Assembly: GCF_011745365.1 (NCBI RefSeq) | Contig: NW_024468916.1 | Location: 1,905,630-1,969,629, forward strand | Direction of reading: 5' to 3' | DNA from: Cryphonectria parasitica EP155 | Taxonomy: Eukaryota > Ascomycota > Sordariomycetes > Diaporthales > Cryphonectriaceae | Length of the DNA: 64,000 nucleotides | Shown here: positions 31,501 to 42,898 of the stretch, piece after piece | Position numbering within the stretch: position 1 is the stretch's first letter | Layout of the letters: every line of letters starts with the position of its first letter | The notes under the pieces: generated by a model | The model's database searches: none | What the model was told of the DNA's origin: nothing | The model's input: the letters and a program-made list of their open reading frames with translations, nothing else | Made by a program: the position numbers and the translations under genes

Positions 31501-33575
31501 AGACCAGAGCTCCTCAAAGTCGAGTGGCATCTCGATGGCGTACAACGAGGAAACGGCCCCTGAGCCTCTGCTCCGGGTCAACACGACGATTACGACAGGT
31601 CCCTCCACTACCCAGGAAGACAGAAGCAGAATGAATGGAGACAGTGCTGTCTACAAGCACTATTACAAAAGCATCGGATTCTGGCCAGTTGCTTTGTTTC
31701 TTCTAATGGCTGTGGCCGATGGGTTCTTTTGGAACTGGCAGAGTATTTGGATTAACTTCTGGAGTGACGGAATCACCAAAAACCCTCCGAGTCACAGCTC
31801 AGGGTATTACCTTGGATTCTTTGCTCTTTTCCAAATCCTTGCATGCGCATTTCTGTTCTGGAACGTCTGGATCTGTCAGCAGCGAATGCTCACCGCGTCA
31901 GGTGCCTCGTTGCACAAGGCAGCGTTGAGCACCGTTATCACGGCCCCCCTGAAGTTCTTCACATCGACAGACAACGGTGTCGTGACGAATCTCTTCTCTC
32001 AAGATATGACTTTGATGGATGGCGAGCTCCCCCTGGCTTTGATCAATACTAGCGTGACCGCGGCTGTGAGTGTTGGCATGGCTGGTGTGATAGCATCCTC
32101 TAGCCCATACCTTGCCATCACCTACCCGTTCTTGGTGGCTGTTCTCTGGCTCATCCAGAAATTCTATCTCAGAACGAGCAGGCAGCTTCGACTTCTGGAT
32201 CTTGAAGCAAAGAGCCCTCTCTAGTAAGCATTTCTACCCGTTGTGCGAGGTATGGTGAGATTGGTTCTGACTATTCGTCCCAGCACTCATTTCATGGACA
32301 CGATGAAAGGTATTGCCTCCTTCCGTGCCTTCGGCTGGACTCAAGACGGCATCGAAATGAGCAATCGCCTGCTCGACAACTCACAGCGACCGGCCTATCT
32401 CCTTGCTATGATGCAGCGCTGGCTAGGATTTACGCTCAATTGCGTCGTCGCCGTGCTTGCGACTCTGGTCGTCACCATGTCGACACAGCTTTCCTCAGGG
32501 ACAGGCTTCACTGGCGCGTCACTGGTCACATTGATGTCTTTTGGGATCATGGTCACAGTAATGATCCGGTCCTATACCCAGCTTGAGACCTCCCTCGGTG
32601 CCATTAATCGACTGAAGACCTTCTCTGAGACAGTCAAATCTGAGTCACAACCCGGCGAAAACGTCTCTCCTAACGAGGCATGGCCGCAGAACGGAGAGAT
32701 ACGCATAGAGGGTGTATCTGCCTCTTACAAGTAGGTCCACATGCAAATGTGCTATAAAACCGTCCTTTACCTTTGCTAATTTTCTTTCACGTGTTCCTAG
32801 TCAATCCACGACCGACCACCTGGGAGAGAAGCCAAGTGACGGCGAACTCGCGATCCGCGACCTCAACCTTGTCATTCGTAGCGGCGAGAAGGTGGCCATC
32901 TGTGGGCGCAGCGGAAGTGGGAAATCGTCGACCATCTTGTTGCTATTGCGGCTCCTGGATCCGGTCCCACTCACGGCTGAGAATATGTACATCGACGATG
33001 TGCCCCTTCACCAGATCGACAGACAAATCCTGCGCCAACGCATCATTGCCGTCCCCCAGGAGACCGTTTTCCTGCCCGACGGCAGCAGCGTCAAGGAGAA
33101 TGTGGATCCCTTCGGTTCGTCCTCTGAACTTGAGTGCCGCTCGGTCCTGGAGACGGTTGATCTTTGGTCTTTTATCAGCGAAAGAGGTGGTCTTGAGGCA
33201 GGAATGAGTGCGGATACCCTGAGCCAGGGGCAGAAGCAGCTCTTTAGCCTCGCCCGAGCTATACTGAGGCGGAGGCTAAGGTCGAGAAACGTGGTCAAAG
33301 GAGGTGATCGGGGCATTCTGCTGCTCGATGAGATCAGCTCGAGCGTAGACTTGGATACGGACCGCGCAATGCAGCGCATAATCCACAGAGAGTTCGAAGG
33401 CTACACTATTGTCATGGTCAGCCATCGGTTAGACATGGTTATGGACTTTGATAAGGTCATTGTGATGGAAAGAGGCTCTGTAGTAGAGACTGGTCCACCG
33501 CGGACTTTGCTGGAGAAGGACTCGAGCAGGTTTAAGGATCTGTGGCTGCTGTCTCACACTGACAAGGAAATATGA
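28583..33575 (+). CDS. ABCC (MRP-type) full ABC transporter
   Basis: Proposed exons: 28583-28792, 28881-29735, 29792-29886, 29997-30370, 30433-30442, 30520-32223, 32284-32730 and 32801-33575, giving 1489 aa, normal for the family. The order is TMD0 (from MSFSSCPSDSAFGPAVRGC), TMD1, NBD1, TMD2, NBD2. NBD1 has Walker A GPIASGKST (near residue 647), LSGGQKQR and FDDVLSGLD, with Asp replacing the catalytic Glu, the usual degenerate ABCC NBD1. NBD2 has GRSGSGKSS (near 1273), LSQGQKQ, LLLDEISSSVD and an H-loop VSHRLD. The start follows the family's usual N-terminus; an upstream in-frame ATG exists. The 10-bp exon is uncertain: one intron 30371-30533 also keeps frame but shortens TMD1 by eight residues. 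The likely role is export of toxins, drugs or conjugates at a membrane. Confidence 0.88.
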
Positions 33576-34275
33576 GCATGATGAGCACAAGAAAACATAT
33601 GGAGGTAGATCAACTTAGTTTATATCATGGACCATAGCAGGGCGTGATCAAGCTGCGTCCATACACACGTGGCTCCCTTTTCCTCCTTCAAACGCACGCA
33701 TTCTCTCTCTCTCTCTCTCTTCTTTTTCATCCTTGCTTTTTTGTATCCCCCCCTCCCCGGTAGTCTTCCAACCCTACTTCCACATACTCTTTGTCGACAA
33801 CAGAAATGGAGATATCCAACAAATGAGCTTCTCCTAGCTGCTTTGAAACAAATTATCAGAATCGTGTCCTGGAGAGCCTGTCGCAATCTGCTTCTCAATC
33901 TGTGTCCTTCCCATACTACTGGCATCATCAGGGTTCGGGTTGGGCTAGTCAGGCTGAGCTGTCTGGCCCATGGCATCATCGACTTAAAGAGAGAAAACTC
34001 ACTCGACACCGAAATTACATAACCTGCCGCCTCCCGATACTCTTTCATGTCTGTCTCACACCCTTTACGTCTCGATTGGCCAAGGCATTTGTTTGGAAGC
34101 AACGTCAAACATGCTGGAACTCGTGCCTAAAAAAGTGGCCCATGCTGGAGAACGGAGAGACTGCCGATATAAGGTTGCTAACACTTCCTCATAAGAAGTG
34201 GTGGTTCGGAAAACCCCTTGGGCGTTCATGACCGTGAACTGACAAATCCTACAAAACTTCTAAACATGTTCACAC
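33576..34275. other. Intergenic region with CT microsatellite
   Basis: It holds a (TC)n run at about 33702-33722. A TATA-like gatataagg at 34166-34174 lies about 105 bp before the next start codon. A 162-codon minus-strand ORF here has low-complexity composition driven by the repeat and is not called a gene. Confidence 0.45.
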
Positions 34276-36960
34276 ATGCACAAATATCTCTCTCCACTCA
34301 AGAGTTTACTTTTCAGTCGTCTTCCACGACCGATCTCAACTGCACCATCGAATTGGGAAAGACCAGGAAGATCGACCATGTCTCGGAGAGCCCTTGTCAA
34401 AGCCTCTGAGCATCATGTGTGCGCACCTCACATAGCAAAGTGGGTACATTCCAGGCTCAGAGAAACCCGACAGCTGTTTCCTCTGCCATGTATATCCTGG
34501 AGTACCAGGCTTATTCCCCCAGGACTCGCACTATACACGCCTACACCTACAAAGCGATTTGCCCATGTGGAAGCATCGGCGGTTGCAGAGGTGCCGGATG
34601 CATCGGACTTGTCAGCCCAAACCTCTCCTGAACCGAAGGTGGTCCTCTTCCCCCCGTCAAGAGAGCAGCAGGTCGCGATCGATGCTTTGCTTTACTCAGA
34701 CGACAACCTGATCGTGGATGCCTGTGCAGGTTCTGGAAAGACTACGACCATACTGCATCTCGCGCAGTCAGCCCCAGGCACCAGATTCTTGGTTCTCGTC
34801 TACAATCGACGCTTGATGCTGGAGACTGAAGAGAGAGTGCAAGCACTGGGGCTGCAGAATATCACTGTTCTCAACTATCACTCTTTGGGGGCACGCTTCT
34901 ATACCGCCGAGTGTGGTACAGACCAGGGTCTCAAGCGAGTTGTGGAAGATGACATGTCCGTTATGGACAACACGGAGCTGCCCGACTTTTCTGTCCTGGT
35001 CATGGATGAACAGCAGGACATGACGCCCATTTTGAAACGCTTTGTAGATAAAGTGATACGCGACAAGAATTTCGCCACCAACAGGAATCGGTCAGCCGCT
35101 GCCAAAAACAAGTTGAGGGTTGTTGTGCTTGGTGACAGAAGACAGGAGGTGTATGGCTTCAACAACGCCGACTCGAGGTTCCTCACAATGGCTTCCCGAC
35201 CAGAAGTCTTTGGCTACATTAACGAACACGGCTGGAAGTCCGCCGACCAGTCCACGTCGAACCGCATCACCCAGCAGAATGTCGACTTCATCAACCAGCA
35301 GATGCTCAAGAAACCCCTGGGCGAGGCAATGCGGGCCGTCAGGAACCAGAAAATAGACGGAAGTGCGTACCCAAAGCCACGATACGTCATCTGTGATCCC
35401 TACGAAGATCTCTTGGACGAAGTTTCGAGGCTTCTGGGAATGGGTGATCTGTCGCCCACGGACATCATCGTGCTAGCACCATCTGTACGCGGCTCGTCAC
35501 CAGCCATCTACCTAGCAAATGCGCTTGCATTGAGGGGGATTCCTGTATTCAGATCAGACTCTGATGTCTCGGACATTGCTCCTGAAGTGGCTCACGGAAA
35601 GGTGCTCATCTGCACCTATCACCAGGCAAAGGGAATCGAACGCAAGGCCGCGATCGTGCTCGGCTTCGATCAGAATTATCACAACTGGTACGACAAGGTC
35701 GTTGCGCCTCCAACATCCACGAGCAACCCACAGTACGTCGCTACCACGCGGGCGCTTGAGCACCTGGTCGTCATCCATGAGTATCGAAGTCCACCTCTCC
35801 CATTTGTCGACCTCGACACCGTGAATGCGTCGTGTGACTTTGTCGTCACGCGCCCTATACAAATTGAAGAACCGAGACCGAGACGCGCCATCCAAAATTT
35901 CAACGTCACTGGGCTGTGCAGAAACCTCTCGGAGACACTCATCACGGATTGTCTGCAGCGTCTCGAGGTCCGTAATCTGGCCGGTCCGGCGTACGGAGTG
36001 TCACCCTCACCGCCCACTGAGATCAGAGACAAGACCGGCCTCCTTGAGGGTGTCTCAAACGTCACAGGCACTGCAGTTCCTGCCATATTTCAGTGGCGGC
36101 AGAGGAGAAGGCTCGGGATCCTCTCTGGACCCTTGAAACTGCTGGAGCCACCGAAACGCCAGACAAGACGACCCAACCCGCTGCGCCAGCTCCCGAAAGA
36201 CTTCTACGAGAAGATCAAAGATATCAAGGATGCCTATGACGGCGATGGACCTGTGGGGACAGACGACATCCTGTATCTCTCGGCCCTCGAGATGGCCGCC
36301 AAGGACAAGGACATCACAAAACTCCTCTCCATCCCGCTGGATGAGTACACTTGGCTCGCAGAGCCACACTGCAGGGACATCCACTACACGCTCAACAACC
36401 TCCCCAGTCCAGCAAAGATTTCAGGACGCGGGATCCTGTTCGAGGCCATCCGGTACCGCAAGTTCCCCACCATCACCCATGGCGGCGGACCCGTCAACCC
36501 AGAGAAGAAAAAAGGCGTCATCGTAGCTGGCGCCATGGACATCTGCCGCCTTCAAGGCACCAGCAAGACCGTCTGGGAGATAAAGAACAGCGAGTCCCTC
36601 CAGCCAGAGCACCTCCTCCAGGTCGCCCTGTACATCCTCCTCCTTGGAGAGCCCGCGTCCGGTTTTCTGGTGTCATCTCGCACGGGACAGGCGGTGCAGG
36701 TCCTACCCAGGACGCCACAGTCTCTGATGGAGATTCTGCAGCTCCTCGTGAACGCCAAGTCTGGGGGCGAGCAGACCAGGCTGCTGAATACGTACTCGGA
36801 TGACGAGTTCTTGGAAGAGTGCGGGAGGAACTTTGGGGGTTTGGTTGGCAAGTGTGCGCTCCCGGCCTGGTTTGCGATGAAGCCGACTGGGTCCAAGTAC
36901 ATTGGATCCTATAGAGGGCAAACTAGAAGGAGGAGACATAGTACGGAGAAGGAAGAATAG
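34276..36960 (+). CDS. UvrD/Rep-type SF1 helicase with C-terminal RecB-like PD-(D/E)XK nuclease
   Basis: An intronless ORF of 894 aa. SF1A helicase motifs appear in order: Walker A DACAGSGKTTT (about 149-158), DEQQD Walker B (244-248), motif III GDRRQEVYGFNNAD, motif V CTYHQAKGIERKAAIVLG and motif VI YVATTRALEHLVV. The C-terminal part matches a RecB/Cas4-like nuclease: GAMD (Asp 755), VWEIKN (Glu 768, Lys 770) and QVALY (Gln 782, Tyr 786), i.e. D...ExK...QxxxY. The enzyme should couple ATP-driven DNA unwinding with nuclease cleavage. The first about 100 residues are rich in Arg, Ser and Pro with few acids (LSPLKSLLFSRLPRPISTAP), resembling a mitochondrial presequence. An internal ATG at 34378 is an alternative start. 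RecB-like fusions are typical of bacteria and large viruses, so its presence here is noteworthy. Confidence 0.85.
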   Translation: MHKYLSPLKSLLFSRLPRPISTAPSNWERPGRSTMSRRALVKASEHHVCAPHIAKWVHSRLRETRQLFPLPCISWSTRLIPPGLALYTPTPTKRFAHVEASAVAEVPDASDLSAQTSPEPKVVLFPPSREQQVAIDALLYSDDNLIVDACAGSGKTTTILHLAQSAPGTRFLVLVYNRRLMLETEERVQALGLQNITVLNYHSLGARFYTAECGTDQGLKRVVEDDMSVMDNTELPDFSVLVMDEQQDMTPILKRFVDKVIRDKNFATNRNRSAAAKNKLRVVVLGDRRQEVYGFNNADSRFLTMASRPEVFGYINEHGWKSADQSTSNRITQQNVDFINQQMLKKPLGEAMRAVRNQKIDGSAYPKPRYVICDPYEDLLDEVSRLLGMGDLSPTDIIVLAPSVRGSSPAIYLANALALRGIPVFRSDSDVSDIAPEVAHGKVLICTYHQAKGIERKAAIVLGFDQNYHNWYDKVVAPPTSTSNPQYVATTRALEHLVVIHEYRSPPLPFVDLDTVNASCDFVVTRPIQIEEPRPRRAIQNFNVTGLCRNLSETLITDCLQRLEVRNLAGPAYGVSPSPPTEIRDKTGLLEGVSNVTGTAVPAIFQWRQRRRLGILSGPLKLLEPPKRQTRRPNPLRQLPKDFYEKIKDIKDAYDGDGPVGTDDILYLSALEMAAKDKDITKLLSIPLDEYTWLAEPHCRDIHYTLNNLPSPAKISGRGILFEAIRYRKFPTITHGGGPVNPEKKKGVIVAGAMDICRLQGTSKTVWEIKNSESLQPEHLLQVALYILLLGEPASGFLVSSRTGQAVQVLPRTPQSLMEILQLLVNAKSGGEQTRLLNTYSDDEFLEECGRNFGGLVGKCALPAWFAMKPTGSKYIGSYRGQTRRRRHSTEKEE

Positions 36961-37180
36961 TAAGTAGTGTGCAAGAAGGCATCCCTTTTGTTTCATTTTT
37001 ACATGAGCGGTATAGACTCGAGAAGCTATGTGCATATACAGGAGAAAACGGGCAATCCAGCCCTTGGTTGTTCGCCTCCTCCACCCATTTAGATCTCAAC
37101 AACCTAAGTTCCTTAGCACCGTCACCTGTGTACTTGTTGGCTGCGGTTCATGAGGAAGAGCAAAACGAAAAAGAAGACGC

Positions 37181-39020
37181 TTAGTAGATAGGAATCTTCC
37201 AGGCGTTGAGGTCCCAGGTCCAGGACTCATATGAGGCCTCGTCGTAGGAGCAGGTGAAGGTGGACGAGTCGTTGGAAGCCCACAGGGGGCGGGTAGGCCA
37301 CTGGCACAGCTGCTGGACCTCACCCTCGTAGGCACCCGAGGCGACGGTGGCGTTGAGGGTCTTGGGCTGGATGCCGCTCTCAACCCAGTCGATCATGGTC
37401 TGCATGTTGTCCTCGGGGTAAGGACCGGGCTGCAGGGTGTTGGTGCCGCAGTGGGCCGCGCCGGGGATGAGGTAGAACTGGTACCACTCGGCCAGGTCGG
37501 TGGCGTTGTCGGGGCTCGAGTCTGGGTACATGGCACTGCGGACGGCCTCGTGGTAGCGGATTGAGGAAGGAGGAGGGACGGACGGGTCCGACTCGCCGTG
37601 GAAGTGGAGCAGCTTGCCGCCGTTGGACTGGAGAGGAGTCAGGTCGGCGTAGCCGGTCTGGAGATTGTCGTAAAAGCGCTGGTAGCCGATCCACATCCAG
37701 TTGTAGAGGTCGTCGTAGGTCACGTTGGAGACGGAGGCCAGGTTGTCAATGTCAACCTCCTCGACGAACTTGGTGACAAACACACCACCAGTCGAGGGGG
37801 ACGAGACCTCCCAGGTCTCGGTGTCATTGTCCCAGGTAGGGGCGGCATCGTCAAAGGCAGAAGCGGTCTGCCAGCCGTAGAACACCTGCTCGCCCTTGGA
37901 GTTCAGCAGGCCATCGTAGAGCCTCTGGGCCAGGGCGACACCCTCAGCAGAGACGGTTCCGTTCTGGGCAGGCTGGTAGCTGGAGGTGGACGCTCCGGCC
38001 TGGCGCTTGCTGAAGCCATAGCCGAGGGTCGAGGCAGTCTCGGCGGCACAGTAGTACGACTCGCCAATGATAGTGGTGAGATCGAAGTTCAGGCGGCACA
38101 GGTCGGTACGGGAGACGACGCCGTCAGTACGTCCATCCAGAGGATCGCAGGCCTCGATGGTGGCGTTGGCAATCTTCTCCATCTCGCAGGGAGGGGCAAT
38201 GTAGTCAGTGACCACCTCCGTCACGACCGAGGTGAGGTGGTTCTGTGAGTAAGCAAGTATCATGGTCAGCAGGTCATTCATTCTTACAATCGTACAAGTG
38301 GCTTGATAAAGAAATGATGAATAATAATAAAAAAGTAAGAAAGAAAAAAAGAAGGATACATACAACTTGTTGTTGAGCGTGGTGGAAAGCAGGAGCACCG
38401 GCGACGATACCATCGTAGACATCACCGTAGCGCTGGGCCTGAGACATAGCCTCACGACCACCGTCGGAGCATCCCTCAAAGTAAGTGTACACCTTGGCCG
38501 AGTCCTCCAGCCCATAGAAGCCCTTGGTGAGCTCCTTGCCGACCAGCGCGGTCTCGCCCAGCGCCTTGTAGGAAAACATGATGATGTTATCCCAATTCAG
38601 CGTTCCGTTGCCGTAGAGGACCACCTCGTCCAGGCTGACGCTGTCGAAGCCTCCATAGCCAACATCGGTGCTGCCAGATACGGCGCCATATGTCAGACCT
38701 CCAGTGGGGTCCGAGGTGCTGATGGTGTAACCTCCGCCACCGGCAATGTAGAAGCGGTTCTCGAAGGCGTCAGGGGACGGCAGGGTATACCAGAGCACCA
38801 CATTGTCGCCACGGCCGGTGTGGGTGTACGAGACGGTGACATTGCAGTAGGAATCGCCGGTATCACGCTTCCTGAAGCCCACACTGGTACTGGTAGAGGC
38901 ATTGTAGACGGCGTTGGCGGTGACGGTCGACGGGAGCAGGTCCACGCCCAGGATGGTCCCGTTTGCGGGCAGAGCCGCCTGCACGTTGGACACCGTGCAG
39001 AGACTGGCGAGGGAAGACAT
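37181..39020 (-). CDS. Tannase/feruloyl esterase family hydrolase
   Basis: Exons 39020-38364 and 38242-37181, separated by a 121-bp GT-AG intron with a long T-rich stretch, encode 572 aa. The PF07519 features are present: nucleophile motif EGCSDGGRE, the Asp loop LLHFHGESDPSVPP and the His motif PGAAHCG. The Cys next to Ser and the Cys next to His form the CS-D-HC arrangement of this family. A Kex2-like KR site occurs mid-protein (YGFSKRQAG), as in tannases processed to two chains, and another near the N-terminus (FRKRDTG). The family hydrolyses galloyl or feruloyl esters of plant polyphenols. Oddity: the protein starts MSSLASLCTVSNVQAALPAN, directly at the mature-like domain, with no signal peptide. 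No upstream signal-peptide exon was found, although secreted homologues and many N-glycosylation motifs would predict one. It is convergent with the helicase gene, 220 bp apart. Confidence 0.88.
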
Positions 39021-41572
39021 GGTGAGTAATAAGCTAGCGAGTGATCAAGATCCGAACAAGGGTGAAAAGAGTGTAAATATCATAAGTAGATCACCAGTAT
39101 AAAGAAAGACTGACTGGGACACCGTTGCGTCGATGCTTGTACGAACTCGATAGCAAGGCACCTCGCTGGTTGGGGTTGGGAAACTCCATCTTTATACAAT
39201 AACCATGGGTCATGTTCTCTCTTCCCTCTCTCTTCTCCCCTTCACTCTTCAACGACGATACCTGATAATTACTTTGCTGGACTGGGTCTCCGTTCATCCC
39301 GTGTGGGACGAACGCCGCCCCGCCCCGCCACGGATAGGGATAGGTATAGAAAAGGCTCAGAAACTAAACAACATGCGTTCGCTATATTGTCGGCACATAG
39401 AAATAGTGGACGGTTCCATATTATTATGGGTCCCGAGCCTCATCAGGCCTGCGTCATGTGGGTCATTACTACGCGTCCGACTACGTAGCAGGAACGGAGC
39501 CGCAGGTAAAAGATACGGCCTCGCGGTGGCCCAAGGCGGAAAGCTCCGACTAGCACTACTACCATCAGAGTCAGTATGACTTCGCGGCTGTGTTGTTGGG
39601 TTTCTTGGCTGCTGTACAGATGGGAGAAGTACACGCATTACGTCTGCTAAGGCACATGCTAATACCAACAAAACTTTGTCCTGTAAACTTTACCTTTGGC
39701 TACAGGGTATTGTAAATTTCGCAGATGCGAGAAGAGTTCTCCACGGACATGAAAGAAAGAGTCGCCCTTTGCCAACGGTCTTTTTAGAAAGTCCTATTTC
39801 ACATGTTTCATGGCTCGGTCTGCAATAATATGACAACCAAACATCCCAAAGATTAAAAAAGAAACAAACATGAACTTGATTGTATGCATTCACGAAGGGA
39901 CGAAAATAAACCCTAGAGATGAAGGGGGCTGTACCCTGGAGCGTCCAAAGTATGGTCGAACACCGCTTCGGCCCCCCACATTCCGTTCCCTGACAGCCTG
40001 CTCTTCTCTGGAAACCAAATGTTTCGACCGGCTTCGGCTAACACCCTGTCGATTAACAATGGGACGACAGAGCTGGCACAGCCTTGGCCGAGCTGAGGAA
40101 GCGTACAACACGGAAAAACAATCCAAGGGCTTGGTGGAGTTCATAAAGTATACGACGACGACGACGACGACGACAAGTGACCACACCACAGCGCAGAACG
40201 CGATCATGACTAGGGTCTCCCATTCCAAGGTTTTATGCATCAAAGACGTCTTTCTACTACTGACCGCCCATCCACCCGCCCAGTCAAATCTGTGGATCCC
40301 TCAACTGCCATCTGCGTCATGGCCACAGTAGTACCGCGTGTATAAAAATAAACTAAAAGACTTAAAGATGGCATATGATTTTGCACGCCACCATCGGTAC
40401 TAACACCAACACAGAATTCTAGTCTAGACCTTGCCCTCGAGGGAAACGCTCCGTTTCATTAACGCATCTGGCAGCTCAAACAAAATCCACCTTGTGCCGC
40501 GCGTCGCAATCCATCATAATTACAGGTCAGTCCGGTGGAGACCAGCCTTGCATATGCTTTTTGTTTCCAGTGGAGTGGTAATCTCAGCGAACCGCATGAT
40601 GGCATCAGAACTGCCCCTTAAGTATAAGTACTGCGTACCATGGTAAAATCTGGATCAGTCATCCTCCCTCTGCTGCGCTGCTGCATTGCCATTGTTCTAC
40701 CCATTTTTTTCTTATCGATCTGCTCTCCCCCCCCCCCCGAATTCGTTCATGCCTGATCAATACTATCGTCAATTCCTTTGTACTCCTCATCATCGAGCGA
40801 GTAAATATAAAAGAATAGGTATTCTCAGGCTACTTGACCTGGTCAGGTTGCTGGGTTACTTGCCAGTGGGTCCATCAGTGAGTGGTTTTTCAGGTTGGAT
40901 CCGTAGTCTTTGGTTGTTCTGCGTCACCCCAATTGTATCCATGGCAGTGTACTTTAAACAACCCCTATCAGATTCCGGTACTTCCTCGGTAAAATAAGTC
41001 GAAAGCAATCAAAGTCCGCAGCTTGATCGAGTCTCAATAGCCTGCCAGGAAACGTTTCAAACCGCTGCAGTGGATATCATGACGATGTGCAACGGACGAG
41101 CGCACTATTCATGAAATCAATATTCTTGTCGCCAAGGGGTCGCTTGGAGGGTGTGTCACGTGAGTTCGAAGCCGCAATTGAGACTACGGCCAATGACGAG
41201 GAGGCTTCCCAATGGTGTACGCGTGCCGTACCTGCGCATACATCCTCCTCGCAGTGCCTCATTATGAAGCCGTGGAATGAACTACAACAATGTCAAGAGG
41301 CGAGAAGACAGAGAGGTTCGTCGACGAAGGTGCGTATAGAAATAAATCATCATCTCGAATCCCCCAGATCAAGCAGTTTTCTTCTTGTGGTAATAGGTTC
41401 ACATAATGAATACATAGCATATATAAATACATAAAGACAAAGCATGACCAACTGTTAGTGTTCATCGCGAAAAGCTCCAATATTGAAAAGTCATTCTGCT
41501 CAATCGTAAAACTCTCACACTTTCGACGTGCCAAGAAGATTTGCCAAAGTTTGAAAGAGAAAAACCAGCTTG
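39021..41572. other. Intergenic region without recognised gene
   Basis: About 2.55 kb. It includes an (ACG)n microsatellite of about seven units at 40152-40174 and a C12 run at 40727-40738. ORFs up to about 150 codons occur on both strands but lack recognisable domains. Confidence 0.45.
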
Positions 41573-42898
41573 TTACTCGTCCATGCTCCTCCTGGAAACT
41601 GACTCAAAGGAACTTGAGGTGCTCTGAGACTCACTATCATCCGAGTAGGTAGGATCAAACTCCATTGGAGTAGGGATGAGATCTTTCAAAGCATCCTCCA
41701 GCAGCATCGCCACGTCCCCAGCACAGCCGAAAGAGAGGCTCCATCCAGCACCTCCTTGTCCATAAGAATGCACAATCCTGCTAGGCCGCTGCGTCCCAGG
41801 GATCGTCCGCAGTTCCCTCTCGACGCGTACATTTCTCTGTCTGAAGGGTCGGAGCCCCTGCGCGAGCGGATAGGCAGCGTCGACGCGAGCGTTCTTGAGA
41901 CCGGGAAGGAAGCTCTCGCAGCGCTTCCGCATGCGCTTGATAATCGGCGTGTCGAGGGTCAGGTCGAGGGTTGACTCGTGAGGCTGTGTGATGCCGCCTA
42001 TGAGGAGGATGTTGTCGTTGCGCGGCACGAGGAACACAATTTCGTTAGAGTCGTGGACGGCGTCGGCAGTGATGGTGAGGGCAGACTCGACCTTGGGAAA
42101 GTCCTTGCCGTCGTTGACGACACGAATCAGAGCTCCGCGGATAGGGTAGCAGGACTTGTCGCCCGCGAGCTCGGTGCCGGAGAGGCCTGTGGCGTTCACG
42201 ATGGCATCGGCCCCGAAGCGGGCGCGGAGTGTTTCTTCCTGGTCGATGAGGTCTCCTGTGATGGTCTCTGTGACCGTTGCAGCACCTTTGCTCAGGACGA
42301 CGCTCATGAGCCACATCATGGCCTGGTCGGTGTCGATGATTGGAGCGAGTAGCTCGTATGCGTCGACGGCGCCGTATGTGGGATCAACCCGCCGCTGCTC
42401 TATCAGCTTGCGGTCATGGCGGAAGCCTTTCACACCACTGGAGATGATCTCAGCCATCTTGGAGAACTGGGCAGGGTCGCTCTCGACCGGCCTGGGAAAG
42501 AAGAAGCCGGACGGCATCATCTTGACACCCGAGACGTCTCGGAGGCCAGGAACAGACGCAATAGCCTCCCATGCATGATATGCAACCATGCACCAGCGTT
42601 TGGAGTTGGAGAGGGAGATACGGTCTGTGTGAGCGCCGCAGACGGCGGGAGGAAATTCCCAGAGGGCACCGGCAATTTGGGCTGTGAGGCGGTCGTCCGG
42701 GCTGTAGTTTGCCCACTCCTTAGACAGAATGGTGACTTTGTATCCTTTGTCCAGAAGAACCCACGCAGTGACAAGACCAGTCACGCCTGCTCCAATGACA
42801 AGGACATGGGGAGATGATGTTGAAGGCTGGACGAGGCGCTTAGGATAAGGGGTGAGGTCTCGCCACATGGCAAGAGTTGGAACATTGAAGGACACCAT
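41573..42898 (-). CDS. FAD-dependent oxidoreductase, D-amino-acid oxidase family
   Basis: An intronless ORF of 441 aa from ATG 42898 (MVSFNVPTLAMWRDL). An upstream in-frame extension is AT-rich and hydrophobic and is taken as leader. The Rossmann FAD site is VLVIGAGVTGLVTAWVL near residue 30, with the following acceptor strand YKVTILSKEW. The C-terminal DAO signature is HSYGQGGAGWSLSFGCA, close to the NYGHGGxGxTLSWG of D-amino acid oxidases. The family oxidises D-amino acids or D-aspartate to imino acids with release of H2O2. The family enzymes are often peroxisomal with a C-terminal SKL-type signal. This protein instead ends in a Ser-rich tail (SDDSESQSTSSSFESVSRR then SMDE) without PTS1, so location and substrate are open. 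Confidence 0.85.
   Translation of the reverse strand: MVSFNVPTLAMWRDLTPYPKRLVQPSTSSPHVLVIGAGVTGLVTAWVLLDKGYKVTILSKEWANYSPDDRLTAQIAGALWEFPPAVCGAHTDRISLSNSKRWCMVAYHAWEAIASVPGLRDVSGVKMMPSGFFFPRPVESDPAQFSKMAEIISSGVKGFRHDRKLIEQRRVDPTYGAVDAYELLAPIIDTDQAMMWLMSVVLSKGAATVTETITGDLIDQEETLRARFGADAIVNATGLSGTELAGDKSCYPIRGALIRVVNDGKDFPKVESALTITADAVHDSNEIVFLVPRNDNILLIGGITQPHESTLDLTLDTPIIKRMRKRCESFLPGLKNARVDAAYPLAQGLRPFRQRNVRVERELRTIPGTQRPSRIVHSYGQGGAGWSLSFGCAGDVAMLLEDALKDLIPTPMEFDPTYSDDSESQSTSSSFESVSRRSMDE

Noticed and set aside
25503..33575. Secondary metabolite cluster around the MFS and ABC transporters
   Set aside because: No PKS, NRPS, terpene synthase, tailoring enzyme or cluster regulator is present next to them in the window.
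33620..34108. 162-codon minus-strand ORF between the ABC and helicase genes
   Set aside because: Much of it is the translated CT microsatellite (KKKRERERE); no domain, no leader.
36230..36803. Plus-strand ORFs overlapping the helicase-nuclease C-terminus in other frames
   Set aside because: Pro/His/Arg-rich shadows of the nuclease domain.
37598..39029. Long plus-strand ORFs (216 and 220 codons) opposite the tannase gene
   Set aside because: Frame shadows of the tannase coding sequence; it has the catalytic motifs, they have none.
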